Source of the DNA: a virus
Direction: 5' to 3' (one strand)
IMG/VR virus record: IMGVR_UViG_3300049617_000440
Coordinates: 1 to 28,176 of that record
DNA length: 28,176 nucleotides
Part shown: positions 1 through 8,785 of the stretch, piece by piece
Layout: the number at the start of each line of letters is the position of its first letter
Numbering within the stretch: the stretch's first letter is position 1
Program-made: the position numbers and the translations under genes
The notes under the pieces: model-generated
The model's database searches: none
Seen by the model: only the letters and a program-made list of their open reading frames with translations
What the model was told of the DNA's origin: nothing

Positions 1-2028
1 TTATTGGGCGGGGAACAGGCCGGCATTGATCAGCCCTGCATTGACCACCGCCTGGTGCAGCGCCGCCGCCGGATGCACGCCGTCGGCACTGCCCGGCCCG
101 AGATCAACCCGCCATTTCCCTGAACCGCCAGGATCGGCAAAGACGCTATCCACGTCGATAAGGCCCGTGCAACCCAAAGCGGTGCGGCCAGCCGCCGTTC
201 TCAAAAACGCGTTATACGCCTCGCGTTGTGTCTCGACACCGGAGGCGGACACCGATTGGGTGCCTGTCAGCAGCGTGGTGCCAGAGGCGATGGCACCGGC
301 CAACGGTGCACTGAGCGTGATGACATTGGAAGCGAAGCCAGTGATCGTCGTGCCGGGTGCCACCGCTGTCCCGAACGTCACCGACACGTTGGCCGACGTC
401 GTGGCAGTGGTCGCCTTGCTCAATCCTATGACCGAACCCGCGACGCTGCTGACAATGGTGCCCGATGCAATCCCCGGCCCATAAACGGCCAACCCGGTGG
501 TCACGCCAGACGTGCTTGCCAGCGTCAATGACGTAGCCCCCGCGGCAGCAGTGACACTGACAATTTGCGCGGTCGGCGCCACATCAACGGCTTGTCCCAC
601 GGCTGGGGCGGTCGCCGGCGCAAGGATGGCAATCGTGCTCGCCCCCGCACTGGCGCCGCCGCTCGTGGTCTGGGTCGTCGCAGGGAACGCCTGATTCGCC
701 AACGTCGTCCAGCCATCTGTACTGTAGGTCGTAGGTGGAACCGAAAAGCACCACACGCGCTTTCCGGCACTGCCGTAACGGGCTGCAATGTTCGCCACAT
801 AGCCTTCCACCATGGCGGCCGTTGCGGAAAACTGCTGTATATCGTTGCGCCCCAATTCGACCAGCACATCGGTAATGCCAGTATCTACGGTCGCTGCGTA
901 CTGCCCGTCGCCGCGCGCCGCGAGCATCTGCGCCGTCTCCGAACCGCGCGCCGCAGTGATGAACGGCACGTTATTCTCAAGGCTGCGCTGGATGTAGCCT
1001 TGCAAATAGAGCCCATCGGCAACATCGCCGGTGCCCGCTCCTATGCTGTCTCCGAGCACAAGCACGGCCCCAGGCGCCGAGGCGCCAGGACTCGGAGTCA
1101 CCAGGCCAAGCACATACCAAGGGCACCAATACCCACCGCCGGTATTCGAACCGCTTGTCGGCGCCAACGTGAGATCGGTCAGCGTCGTGCCTCGCGTATC
1201 GAATTCGTCGTAGGTGATGCCATAAACCGTATTCGCAATAACCCGGCTGCCGGTGCCCGGGTAGTCCATAAGCATGATCCCGGGTGCCGAAAAGCTCGCC
1301 GCCGTGCGTATCCAGAACTGCCCACTTGCCGGAACCTGCACGGCGACCGGATCAGAGGTCGCCACGTCATGGCGCGGCGAAAGCACTAGGCTTCGCACGC
1401 CACCAAATGCAACCGGCGTGATCTGCCCCGCAAATGTAAACGATTGCCCACTCGTTGTATTGGCCGTTGTCGGCGCGCTGAGAGTGATGGTGACGCTGGT
1501 CACGGAGTTTGATGTACCGATCACGCGAGAGATGCCTGTAATGTAGTCGCCGCCCGGAATTCCTGTACCCGTGATCTGCTGCCCGATCGACAATGCGTTG
1601 GAATTAAAACTACCCCCGGCGAATTGCAGTGTTGACGATGGGAATGTCGTTGCAGCACTGGAAGCGATAGCAAACTGGTTGTTTGCCGGCTGAAAAATCG
1701 ACGCTGTCAGAGTTGCCGAAATCAACCGGTCTTCCTCGCCCTGTTGCAGAAGGTCAAAACCAGCATAGACGAGTTTCAGCGCAGTGACAGAACCCCATGA
1801 AGGACTGCTGCAAACGACTTGATCCATGATCGCCGTGTTGACAGAATCGGTGTAGGCTGCGGATCCGTTCACGCCGCGCCGCGAGCATATTGGTACCCAT
1901 AGCGCACGGCCGGAAAGCGACCGCAGAGATTTTTGCGGCGTTACGACCGAGGCATTTGCCGACAATGTCTTCAATGCCAACGCTGTTGCGACAAGCACTG
2001 CGACCGCCATCCTGCTGACTGAAGCCAT
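1..2028 (-). CDS. Secreted SGNH/GDSL-family hydrolase (probable polysaccharide deacetylase/esterase)
   Basis: A 675-aa protein. All four SGNH blocks are visible: GDSIG with Ser328, Gly362 in ARGSE, GRND with Asn395, and DGVH with Asp649/His652, so the enzyme should be active. Residues 1-27 look like a Sec signal peptide (MASVSRMAVAVLVATALALK, then ...SANA). Residues 30-315 are a beta-rich N-terminal region. About 145 residues rich in Ala/Ser/Thr/Val/Gly (451-597) are inserted between the Asn and His blocks; a similar G-x-x-I-x-G-T segment lies at 145-200. The ATG at 2028 was chosen because GGGAGGG lies just upstream, overlapping the stop region of the preceding gene. It is the last gene of the tailspike cluster, so the likely substrate is an acylated host surface polysaccharide; that substrate is inferred. 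The stop codon is at the very edge of the window. Confidence 0.85.
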   Translation of the reverse strand: MASVSRMAVAVLVATALALKTLSANASVVTPQKSLRSLSGRALWVPICSRRGVNGSAAYTDSVNTAIMDQVVCSSPSWGSVTALKLVYAGFDLLQQGEEDRLISATLTASIFQPANNQFAIASSAATTFPSSTLQFAGGSFNSNALSIGQQITGTGIPGGDYITGISRVIGTSNSVTSVTITLSAPTTANTTSGQSFTFAGQITPVAFGGVRSLVLSPRHDVATSDPVAVQVPASGQFWIRTAASFSAPGIMLMDYPGTGSRVIANTVYGITYDEFDTRGTTLTDLTLAPTSGSNTGGGYWCPWYVLGLVTPSPGASAPGAVLVLGDSIGAGTGDVADGLYLQGYIQRSLENNVPFITAARGSETAQMLAARGDGQYAATVDTGITDVLVELGRNDIQQFSATAAMVEGYVANIAARYGSAGKRVWCFSVPPTTYSTDGWTTLANQAFPATTQTTSGGASAGASTIAILAPATAPAVGQAVDVAPTAQIVSVTAAAGATSLTLASTSGVTTGLAVYGPGIASGTIVSSVAGSVIGLSKATTATTSANVSVTFGTAVAPGTTITGFASNVITLSAPLAGAIASGTTLLTGTQSVSASGVETQREAYNAFLRTAAGRTALGCTGLIDVDSVFADPGGSGKWRVDLGPGSADGVHPAAALHQAVVNAGLINAGLFPAQ

Positions 2029-2032
2029 CGCT

Positions 2033-2671
2033 CTAACCCTCCCAGGCCGAGACTGTAGCCGCCACCGGCGAGTACACCGTAATGGCACCACGATTTACAT
2101 ATTGCCCGCTTTCATAGAAAGTGCCGGCAGCGAAATAAGCACAATCAACGGCGTTCGGAGCGGCCACACCGCCGAGGAAATTGACCCAGATATAGCTGCC
2201 CTGTGGAACCTGCAACGCCAGGTAATGCCGGCTCGCATTGACCGGAAAGAGTGTGATGCTCTGCTGCGCCGCCACACTGAGCGAGCGCGACGTGGGAACG
2301 CCGCCAATCGGCACTGCTGAAATACCACCTCCTAGCACACTCCATACGCCCTTCAGCACGGCCGTCACCGATCCCGACCCGCCCGCATAAGGCGTATCGG
2401 CCGGCGTGCCGAGGGCCGTTGCCGAGGATTGCTCCGCCGCAATCTGACTCTGCTGATTGCTCGCCGTTGCAGACCCGCCGCCTCCCGTGCCGCCAGTCAC
2501 GACCAGCGGTGTCGTTGTTGTCCCGCACGGAACCACGACGTTGCCGCCGGTCTTGCAATGCAGGACCATCGCTGGCGCCCGCGTCACGCCATCCTGTAGA
2601 ACGTAGGGCGTGCCCGCAAAAACCTTTCCCGAAGACAGGATCAAAACCGCAGCGCATAAAACCCGCATCAT
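2033..2671 (-). CDS. Exported phage-type structural protein of unknown function
   Basis: A 212-aa protein with a clear N-terminal signal peptide (MMRVLCAAVLILSSG, then KVFA before GTP, a good signal peptidase I site). The middle is Gly/Thr/Ser-rich. The C-terminal half (about 140-212) resembles the beta-sandwich segment found in many phage structural proteins: 'ITLFPVNASRHYLALQVP', then 'YIWVNFLGG', then 'AITVYSPVAATVSAWEG'. Three Cys residues lie in the mature part. The ATG at 2671 has AGGGA 8 nt upstream; a second ATG follows directly. It ends 4 bp before the SGNH gene, so the two are probably co-transcribed and both enter the periplasm. A minor virion protein or a secreted accessory of the esterase are both possible. 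The function is not established. Confidence 0.65.
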   Translation of the reverse strand: MMRVLCAAVLILSSGKVFAGTPYVLQDGVTRAPAMVLHCKTGGNVVVPCGTTTTPLVVTGGTGGGGSATASNQQSQIAAEQSSATALGTPADTPYAGGSGSVTAVLKGVWSVLGGGISAVPIGGVPTSRSLSVAAQQSITLFPVNASRHYLALQVPQGSYIWVNFLGGVAAPNAVDCAYFAAGTFYESGQYVNRGAITVYSPVAATVSAWEG

Positions 2672-2735
2672 CTTTTCTATCCCTGCAACCGGTTTACCAA
2701 GGACCCACACTTCCAAAGACACTCCCGCCAAGCAC

Positions 2736-3161
2736 CTATCGCCGAGAGAAATGGTTCTCGACCAGCCAATGGTAGAAGGGTTCGGCAAGCCAGATCGCCA
2801 TGCTTCCAACAACCCCAATGCTGAAAACAACGCCGGCTATGCGCGACCTCAGCGCAGCGATCTCGGAAATCGGGCGCCTCAATGCCTGCACGGCATGAAC
2901 GAGATCGTCGACCGCGCGTGAGTTTTCCTTGGCATCGGCGCGAAGTGCCTCGAGATCGTGCTGCACGATGCATATCACGCAATCCAGCTTTTCCTCGAGG
3001 TCCCCATGATCGCTCCTAAGGCTTGAAAGATCGGAACGCAGGTATCCATGCAATTGCTCGCTCTGCTCCTGCCTGAGCCGTATGGTATCGCGGAGCGCAT
3101 CAATGCTGCTGATCACCTCTCCCATTTGCTGAAAGAGCACATGAAGATCAACATCTGTCAT
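2736..3161 (-). CDS. Coiled-coil protein with C-terminal transmembrane segment (DUF1515-like architecture)
   Basis: A 141-aa protein. Residues 1-100 are charged and heptad-like, with many Leu/Ile spaced between Arg, Glu and Asp, which suggests a coiled coil. One hydrophobic segment follows (IAGVVFSIGVVGSMAIWLA), then a short cytoplasmic or periplasmic tail ending in Arg-Arg. Small proteins of this layout (DUF1515-type and similar) are common in alphaproteobacterial prophages next to tail fibre or lysis genes. A holin-like or membrane-anchor role is possible but unproven. The ATG at 3161 is preferred over an upstream in-frame start because AAGGG sits 5 nt before it. The long untranslated gap upstream suggests a separate transcript or a processed message. 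Confidence 0.6.
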   Translation of the reverse strand: MTDVDLHVLFQQMGEVISSIDALRDTIRLRQEQSEQLHGYLRSDLSSLRSDHGDLEEKLDCVICIVQHDLEALRADAKENSRAVDDLVHAVQALRRPISEIAALRSRIAGVVFSIGVVGSMAIWLAEPFYHWLVENHFSRR

Positions 3162-3500
3162 AGTTGCCCTTTCCAATATCAAACGGAACCTGACAAAACA
3201 TTCTCTCCCGTACCCGCCACAAGAGGAAGTCCGTCCTGCCCACTTCTTGGAAGACGGCTATAGCGTTTCCAGCCTGACTGGAATGAAACAGCGGCGCTGA
3301 GAACGCTCTAGCTGCGTGTTTTGACGAGCAATTTTATCACCGGGCTGACATCATTCATGGTAATTTTTCTCTAGGAAGGCGAAGCCTCAAACCTCATGCA
3401 GTGACGCGCGCGTTCCGACCGGCGCCATCGCCATGGATCAGGGGTTCCTTGCTTCTTTTGTCCAAAAGCAGTCTTTCGCCCTGACCTCGCTTCCGATGTC
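3162..3500. other. Intergenic gap of 339 bp without a gene
   Basis: No credible coding region on either strand; the longest minus-strand start-to-stop stretch I see here is about 16 codons. The gap holds a palindromic repeat (see 3258-3311) and a small A/T-rich hairpin CTTTTG-GA-CAAAAG near 3455-3470 without a following T-run. No convincing -35/-10 pair was found for the downstream gene. Confidence 0.6.
3258..3311. repeat. Palindromic REP-like element
   Basis: The plus strand begins CTATAGCGTT and ends GAACGCTCTAG, so the two ends are near-perfect reverse complements. Inside is the perfect stem TTCCAG-CCTGA-CTGGAA, extended by GTTTC/GAAAC with a 2-nt bulge. It lies wholly in an intergenic gap. 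Similar palindromes are spread through many alphaproteobacterial genomes; only one copy is seen in this window, so its repeat status is inferred. Confidence 0.5.
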
Positions 3501-5768
3501 TCAGGCGATGCTCAAGACACCCCCATTATTCCACACCTGGTTCGACCCACTCGGCGGCTTCGATGTCGGCAGCCCCGGCGCGTAGAGTCCGCTTGAAGGT
3601 GAGAGCCACAAAGCGCCGCTTGGCTGAATACCAAGCCCCCCCGCATTCGTCGTCATCAGGCTAAGATTGCCCTGCGCCGCGTTCTGAAACTCAACCCAAT
3701 TAACCGCATTCGGTATGCTGACAAGGCTCAGCATGTTGCCGGAGCCGGCATTGCCGCCGGCAGCATTGATATAAAAATTCCCACCCTTGGTCTGGATCAC
3801 GCCCGCAACCGTCGCATCCGACCCATCGAAGCACAGAACCGGCGGGTTTGTTGTTGTCGCCGGTTGATGCCTGATGAAGTTCGCGGCGCCAGCCGTAGAA
3901 TTGATCCGAAAAAGGACGTTCCCCGCGCCGTTGGTAAAAAGATGATCCTTCGTCTTGGCCAAGCCAGCCGGTACGCCGGTAGCGGCCGGCGTTATGAAGG
4001 TGATATAGTTTGCGTTCTCCTGTGGCGTGTTGTCGATAACGGCCGTCGCTAGCGGTACATTTCCCAAATTAAGAGCGAAAGTCGTCAGGGCGACCGTTCC
4101 GTTACTGCCGGTGATCTCGATGACCGTCGCCATATTTTCGAAATGGCAAGCGCCGATCACGTTACCCGAGGAGTTCCAGGTACTCTGGAAGCCGAATGCG
4201 ACATCCTGTGAATTACCGCCCGATGGCCCACCAACAAAATTGCACCCCATGACGTGGAAATTGGAACAATTGGTCAAGTTGAAGAACGTCTGCGACGTGT
4301 TCGGCCCGCCATCACGCGTGATGTCGAGCCCGACAAAGAACCCGTCGGTTACGTTGGCGGCTTGTACCGTTCCAAGATTGGTGTTGACTTCGCCGTTCGC
4401 CACCCAAAGCCCCAGCAGCAAGGCCTTGTCAGCCTGGTAGCCAACCCAGGTCGTTTCATTCGTCTGTGCAAACAGATAGTCGACCCCTACCACAAGAGGG
4501 CTGGTCAGATAGATCCCTTCGCAGTAGCCGGTCTGCAGGACAACGGCATTGCCGTAATAGGCCTGAACGCCATGGATGCGCGTATCCACCGACCGATTCA
4601 GTTCAAAAACCGCTGACGTCGTCGCGCCAGCCACCGCCGGCGGCCCAAACCATGACACATTGTTGACCTGCGTGCTCCAGCAATTGTTGAGCACGAAGCC
4701 GCGCAAAAACGTTTGCGGAAATGGCGAAGTTCCATTTGCCGCATTCGGATAGCCAAAGCATTCAATCTCGTTAATCACGGCCGAAACATAGCCGAAGCCG
4801 CCGATGCTTGGGTAAGCAATCCGCGCCACGGCGGCCGTCTGGCCTGCGCTGCTCTCGGCATAAGCGGAAAAGTCATGCAGAACGACTTTGTCAAACACGT
4901 TCCCGGGTGCAAAGTCGAGTCCAATACCCGTATGCGCAAAATGCAGCCTGGTCTGTCCACGGCCGGCGCCACGGATCGTTACTCCTTTGCCGGCAAGCGC
5001 CAGAGAACTCTCAAACCAATAGTCGCCGGCGGGAACGAAAATCTCGCCAGTTCCACCAAGGCTGGCGAAAGCAGCGGCAAAGGCGCTCGTACAATCGGCG
5101 CCGCCGGTTATTGCGCCAAAGTCGAGCACATTGACCGTGTCAAGGGTCATCGCCCCCAGCGTCCGTGCCGGCGCCCCTGCCGCCACAGTGACTGTCGCCA
5201 GTGTGGCCGACCCTGCCAAGGGTGCAGTGACCTGCCCCTGGCTGTTCAATGCAGCGAAGCCGCCGCTCGGTATCTTGGCACTCAGTGCTGCGACTTCGGC
5301 CTGAGTGGTCGTCAGACCCGTTCCCAAAGTGCCCAATTGGCTCGTGACCGAGGGGTCAGTCGTCGCGGAGATGCTGCCGCTGGCGCTGATGCCCACGTTC
5401 GTACCGGCGCTGAACAGCCCGCGGAGCAGCGGCATCGCCAAGCGGCCCGGTGTGCCGGAAGCATTGACAATGACATCATCCGCCAGGCTAAGCGCCGGTT
5501 GAACGGCAAATCCCGCGTGGTCCCCGCCGTTCGCCAGCAACGACTCACTCTGCAGAGCGAGACCGGTCGATACGTAAACAGGTTCCGGCCCACCAGGTCC
5601 CAGCGAGACCCGACCCAACAAGGTTTGACTCGGAACTTCAATCGCCGGTTGCACTGTGGCCAGCAATTCCGAAATTGTCACCGAACGTGTAATGCCGGAC
5701 TGGCTCAGCGGTATTTCGTCCTGAGAGCCGGTACCGGTGGCCGGCGGAAGCTGTGGTATAGTCACCAT
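3501..5768 (-). CDS. Tailspike protein 2, right-handed beta-helix (pectate-lyase-like)
   Basis: A 755-aa protein. Residues 1-75 form an attachment module shared with the neighbouring tailspike (both contain DEI-x-LSQSGI-x-RS and TLLGR). A spacer rich in Ala/Gly/Thr follows. Near residue 212 is VLDFGAITGG with FVPAGDYWF downstream, the usual entrance to a pectate_lyase_3 beta-helix; residues 260-640 carry beta-helix-type N/G/V patterns. The C-terminus has the phage-fibre ending 'LPTSKPPSGSNQVWNNGG'. The ATG at 5768 is preferred over a TTG three codons upstream because GAGG lies 9 nt before it. Family knowledge suggests binding and cleavage of a surface polysaccharide. The catalytic residues cannot be assigned by eye. 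Confidence 0.82.
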   Translation of the reverse strand: MVTIPQLPPATGTGSQDEIPLSQSGITRSVTISELLATVQPAIEVPSQTLLGRVSLGPGGPEPVYVSTGLALQSESLLANGGDHAGFAVQPALSLADDVIVNASGTPGRLAMPLLRGLFSAGTNVGISASGSISATTDPSVTSQLGTLGTGLTTTQAEVAALSAKIPSGGFAALNSQGQVTAPLAGSATLATVTVAAGAPARTLGAMTLDTVNVLDFGAITGGADCTSAFAAAFASLGGTGEIFVPAGDYWFESSLALAGKGVTIRGAGRGQTRLHFAHTGIGLDFAPGNVFDKVVLHDFSAYAESSAGQTAAVARIAYPSIGGFGYVSAVINEIECFGYPNAANGTSPFPQTFLRGFVLNNCWSTQVNNVSWFGPPAVAGATTSAVFELNRSVDTRIHGVQAYYGNAVVLQTGYCEGIYLTSPLVVGVDYLFAQTNETTWVGYQADKALLLGLWVANGEVNTNLGTVQAANVTDGFFVGLDITRDGGPNTSQTFFNLTNCSNFHVMGCNFVGGPSGGNSQDVAFGFQSTWNSSGNVIGACHFENMATVIEITGSNGTVALTTFALNLGNVPLATAVIDNTPQENANYITFITPAATGVPAGLAKTKDHLFTNGAGNVLFRINSTAGAANFIRHQPATTTNPPVLCFDGSDATVAGVIQTKGGNFYINAAGGNAGSGNMLSLVSIPNAVNWVEFQNAAQGNLSLMTTNAGGLGIQPSGALWLSPSSGLYAPGLPTSKPPSGSNQVWNNGGVLSIA

Positions 5769-5796
5769 GATAAACAACCTCGTCGAATTGTTCCGA

Positions 5797-8274
5797 TCAG
5801 GCGATGGCGACCCATCCGGAACTGCCGCTACCGGAGAGTTTTATCCAAAGCGTGCCACCGGCGCCTCCATCGAGGTTCCGGAAGTCCGAACCCGGCCCTG
5901 CGGCCAAGGCACCCTCCGGGGAACCGCGCCCAAGGCAGGAAATATAGCCGCCTGGTTCTCCGGCGCTGGCGATCGTCAGGTTCCCGCCTGAGGCTGGCCG
6001 CACCGTGACGTTGCCACCGCCGACGCTTTGCAGCACAGCGCCGCCATCACCAGTAGGCAGCAGATAATCCACTGGTGGCGACTGCATGGCGCGCCACTGG
6101 CCTTGCACGCCTTCAAGCTCAACAGCACCACCGGCCGGTATGCTCATGTCGTAGCCGGTCCAATTTCGCAGTGGCGGCATGGAACCGCTTTGCACCAGGC
6201 GCATTGCGCAATTACATGCAATGCGCAAGCGCCTGCCTGCCAATACCGGCAGCCCAACAAAACCGACCGCCGTCGCGCCGAAACCGTCGCCCACGATGCC
6301 GACCTGCACCGACGCGCCGATGGTCCCATATCCCGATCCAGGATTTGTCACCATCAGCCAAATCACCTGTCCGCCCGACAGGATGGCCTGTGCCGATGCA
6401 CCGGTTCCAGAACCCTCTATGGTAACGGAGGCGGTCGTGTAGCCGCTTCCGCCGTTCGTCAGCCGCAAAAACATGACCTGGCCGAGCGTATCGACCTGAT
6501 GCTCCGTCAACAGGCTCGAAACCCCAGGGGGCGCGCTTACCACAAGCACATCGTCCGCCACCTCGGGCAGCACCAGGGCCGGCAACCCATCAACCGAACT
6601 GGATTGCAAAACGAATTGAGCAGAATTATTCCATCTATTGCCTTCGACAATCGCGCTGTCGGTGTGCAACCAGAGCGCCTGGCTGCCTAGCGCGCTGCCA
6701 TAGCCATTCACGGAATTCCGCGTCACCGCCACGCCCTGCGCACCGTCCGCGACCAGCACACCAACTGACTGGGCAGTGGAAAAGCCGATCCAGTTTGCAT
6801 CCACGGTCACCGCAGAGGTTGCCGACAGACTAATCGCAGGTTCGATTCCGTTTATGGCGACGCCAATGGAGTTGCCGACAAGGAAGTTCTCGCCAATGCG
6901 CACATTGATGCAGCCGCCGGCAAGAACACCAACGCCGGCGCCACACACATGATTGCCCGCTACGAGAGAGGCCGAGGAGCCTCGGCAATCCAAGCCCGCG
7001 GCGCCGCCCTGAACAACATTGCCACTCAACCGCGAAATCGTCAGGCGTGCCAAAATCCCGCCACCAAACGCCGGCGTGCCATTGGCCCCAATAATATTCT
7101 CGATCACCGCCGCGCCATTGGCGGCAACGGCCAGGCCCCACTGCGCATTACCCGCCGCCCGGTTGCCAGAAACAACGCAACTCGCGCTGCTCTGCGTCGG
7201 CGCTCCTCCAGCACTCCAGGTTCCGATCGATACGCCGCACTGATTCTGCGTGCAGGCATTGCCAACGAGCCATGAGCCGGTTCCCGCCGCAATGGCAATA
7301 CCGTCTCCGCCGTTATTCTGGCATAAGGTGCGAGTGATCGTCACACCACCACTACCGGCGGCCGAAATACCGTGGAGTGCATTGCCCTCGGCAATACAGT
7401 CAGTCACACTATGCTGCGAACCCGGTGCGCAGTCCAACAACAACCCTGTGCCCTGAGTAGCGCCTGCACAATCAAGAAACTGGCAGCAGACGAAAGCTGC
7501 TGAACCGCAGCCGGTTGTCACGTAAAAACACGGCGCGTCATCGCCAGCCAGGCTGCCTGCATCGAAGATGACGCCGTCAACAAAGCACGTCGGTCCAGCA
7601 ACACTGATCCAAGGACCAACCGAGGAAGCCCGTGTCCGCCGCAACACCGTAGCGCCGCGCACGCCAAGCATACTGAGACTGCCGATCGCCGACAGCTGGC
7701 CGTTCACGGCATATATGCGCCCACCCAAAATCAGCGGCAGCCCGCTGGCCAAGGCGAGCACAAAAGCCGCCGTATCATCGGTCACGCCGTCCCCGGCAGC
7801 GCCAAACGTCTCTATCGTCACGGCATCGGCAAACAGATCGGCAATCCGCCGAGCCGCAGGCGCGCCGGCGATACTCGAAAGAAGCCCGGAGCCGTCGATC
7901 CCAGGCACCTGGGACAAACCACCCATAAATTGCCCATAGGCTGCAGCAACATTCTCGCCGCCCTGTGCCATGGCGACCAGGTCACCCGGCTGCGGCGCAC
8001 CAGCGGCCGACAATGCACTCACCGCAAAGGCGGCCGGCGCGCTCAACGCCCCCTGGGCCAGCGTAAGATTGGCCCCGACTTGGATTATTTCCGGCGCGCC
8101 AAGGCCCGAACTCATACGGCCAAGCAATGTCCCTTGCGGCGCAGCCAGAGCCGCCTGAACACCAGCAAGCAACTGTGCCCGTGTCGCAGAGCGCGCGATA
8201 CCCGATTGGCTGAGCGCAATCTCATCACCATCTGAAACAGAGATCGCAGCGGGCAGTTGATCGATCATCGGCAT
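5797..8274 (-). CDS. Tailspike protein 1, right-handed beta-helix (pectate-lyase-like)
   Basis: An 825-aa protein. Residues 1-75 are the attachment module shared with the next gene. Residues 157-167 (FGAAGDGVTDD) are the classic start of a pectate_lyase_3 beta-helix. From about 200 to 560 there are repeated short strands with NxG, ENxxxGN and GNxxxGA patterns, as in stacked helix coils. Two GGSGYTT/GSGYGT-like turns occur around 630-670, and the C-terminus is Gly-rich and beta-like. It sits 16 bp after the adaptor gene and 28 bp before tailspike 2, in one operon. It should be a depolymerase or receptor-binding spike on the baseplate or on a branched adaptor. The start has only a weak ribosome binding site; an ATG two codons later is possible. 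Confidence 0.84.
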   Translation of the reverse strand: MPMIDQLPAAISVSDGDEIALSQSGIARSATRAQLLAGVQAALAAPQGTLLGRMSSGLGAPEIIQVGANLTLAQGALSAPAAFAVSALSAAGAPQPGDLVAMAQGGENVAAAYGQFMGGLSQVPGIDGSGLLSSIAGAPAARRIADLFADAVTIETFGAAGDGVTDDTAAFVLALASGLPLILGGRIYAVNGQLSAIGSLSMLGVRGATVLRRTRASSVGPWISVAGPTCFVDGVIFDAGSLAGDDAPCFYVTTGCGSAAFVCCQFLDCAGATQGTGLLLDCAPGSQHSVTDCIAEGNALHGISAAGSGGVTITRTLCQNNGGDGIAIAAGTGSWLVGNACTQNQCGVSIGTWSAGGAPTQSSASCVVSGNRAAGNAQWGLAVAANGAAVIENIIGANGTPAFGGGILARLTISRLSGNVVQGGAAGLDCRGSSASLVAGNHVCGAGVGVLAGGCINVRIGENFLVGNSIGVAINGIEPAISLSATSAVTVDANWIGFSTAQSVGVLVADGAQGVAVTRNSVNGYGSALGSQALWLHTDSAIVEGNRWNNSAQFVLQSSSVDGLPALVLPEVADDVLVVSAPPGVSSLLTEHQVDTLGQVMFLRLTNGGSGYTTASVTIEGSGTGASAQAILSGGQVIWLMVTNPGSGYGTIGASVQVGIVGDGFGATAVGFVGLPVLAGRRLRIACNCAMRLVQSGSMPPLRNWTGYDMSIPAGGAVELEGVQGQWRAMQSPPVDYLLPTGDGGAVLQSVGGGNVTVRPASGGNLTIASAGEPGGYISCLGRGSPEGALAAGPGSDFRNLDGGAGGTLWIKLSGSGSSGWVAIA

Positions 8275-8290
8275 GAGTGGAGATTCCGCC

Positions 8291-8773
8291 TCAGCTCGTG
8301 GTTATCGGGTTGTCGTTCTGATCCGTAATCGGGTCGCCATATTGATCCGTAATGGCCTGCGGTGGCACGCTCTCCGAAGCCAGGGACAGAACAGGGAGCG
8401 CCAGCGTGCGATTGATGGTCCGACCACTTTGCGTCCCAACCGTCACGGTCACCGCATAGGTTGTTCCGGGAAATCCCTGCGCAAGCCAGAGAATTGCCAG
8501 AGTCCCCTCGGCGCTGGACGAGTTCAGCGTAAGATCGCCGGGGTTGTTCGGAGAAATCTCCACATCCAATGTCGCAATGGAGTCCCCCTCGTTGCCCGCA
8601 AGCGCCTCCGAGAGATCCAGCACGTAGTCGAGAACATCGCCGGGGTCCTTGATCGGCCATGCCAGCGGCAGAGGCGCGATCTGCAAAGTGCCGCGTGGAA
8701 TTGCCCCAAACCCGTCAAGAACGATGACACGCGCTGTGCATGGAACCCAGCTGATGCTGGCCGGTGTCGGCAT
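8291..8773 (-). CDS. Ig-like fibre-tail adaptor protein
   Basis: A 160-aa protein. The segment DYVLDLSEALAGNEGDSIA, then a strand-rich stretch and 'GFPGTTYAVTVTVGTQSGR' followed by 'TLALPV', matches the usual pattern of small Ig-like phage proteins annotated as fibre-tail adaptors. The C-terminus has two tandem copies of ITDQ-x-x-x-P plus a third partial copy. The ATG at 8773 has AAGGAGAG 5 nt upstream, the best ribosome binding site in this part. Its place between the receptor-binding proteins and the spikes fits a role in attaching spikes to the tail. The family assignment is from memory and no search was run. Confidence 0.65.
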   Translation of the reverse strand: MPTPASISWVPCTARVIVLDGFGAIPRGTLQIAPLPLAWPIKDPGDVLDYVLDLSEALAGNEGDSIATLDVEISPNNPGDLTLNSSSAEGTLAILWLAQGFPGTTYAVTVTVGTQSGRTINRTLALPVLSLASESVPPQAITDQYGDPITDQNDNPITTS

Positions 8774-8785
8774 CAATGCTCTCCT

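Noticed and set aside
4713-6008. Long plus-strand open frame of about 430 codons opposite the tailspikes
   Set aside because: It is antisense to two well-supported beta-helix proteins, has Arg/His/Gln-rich low-quality composition and no family pattern. It is a by-product of GC-rich codon use.
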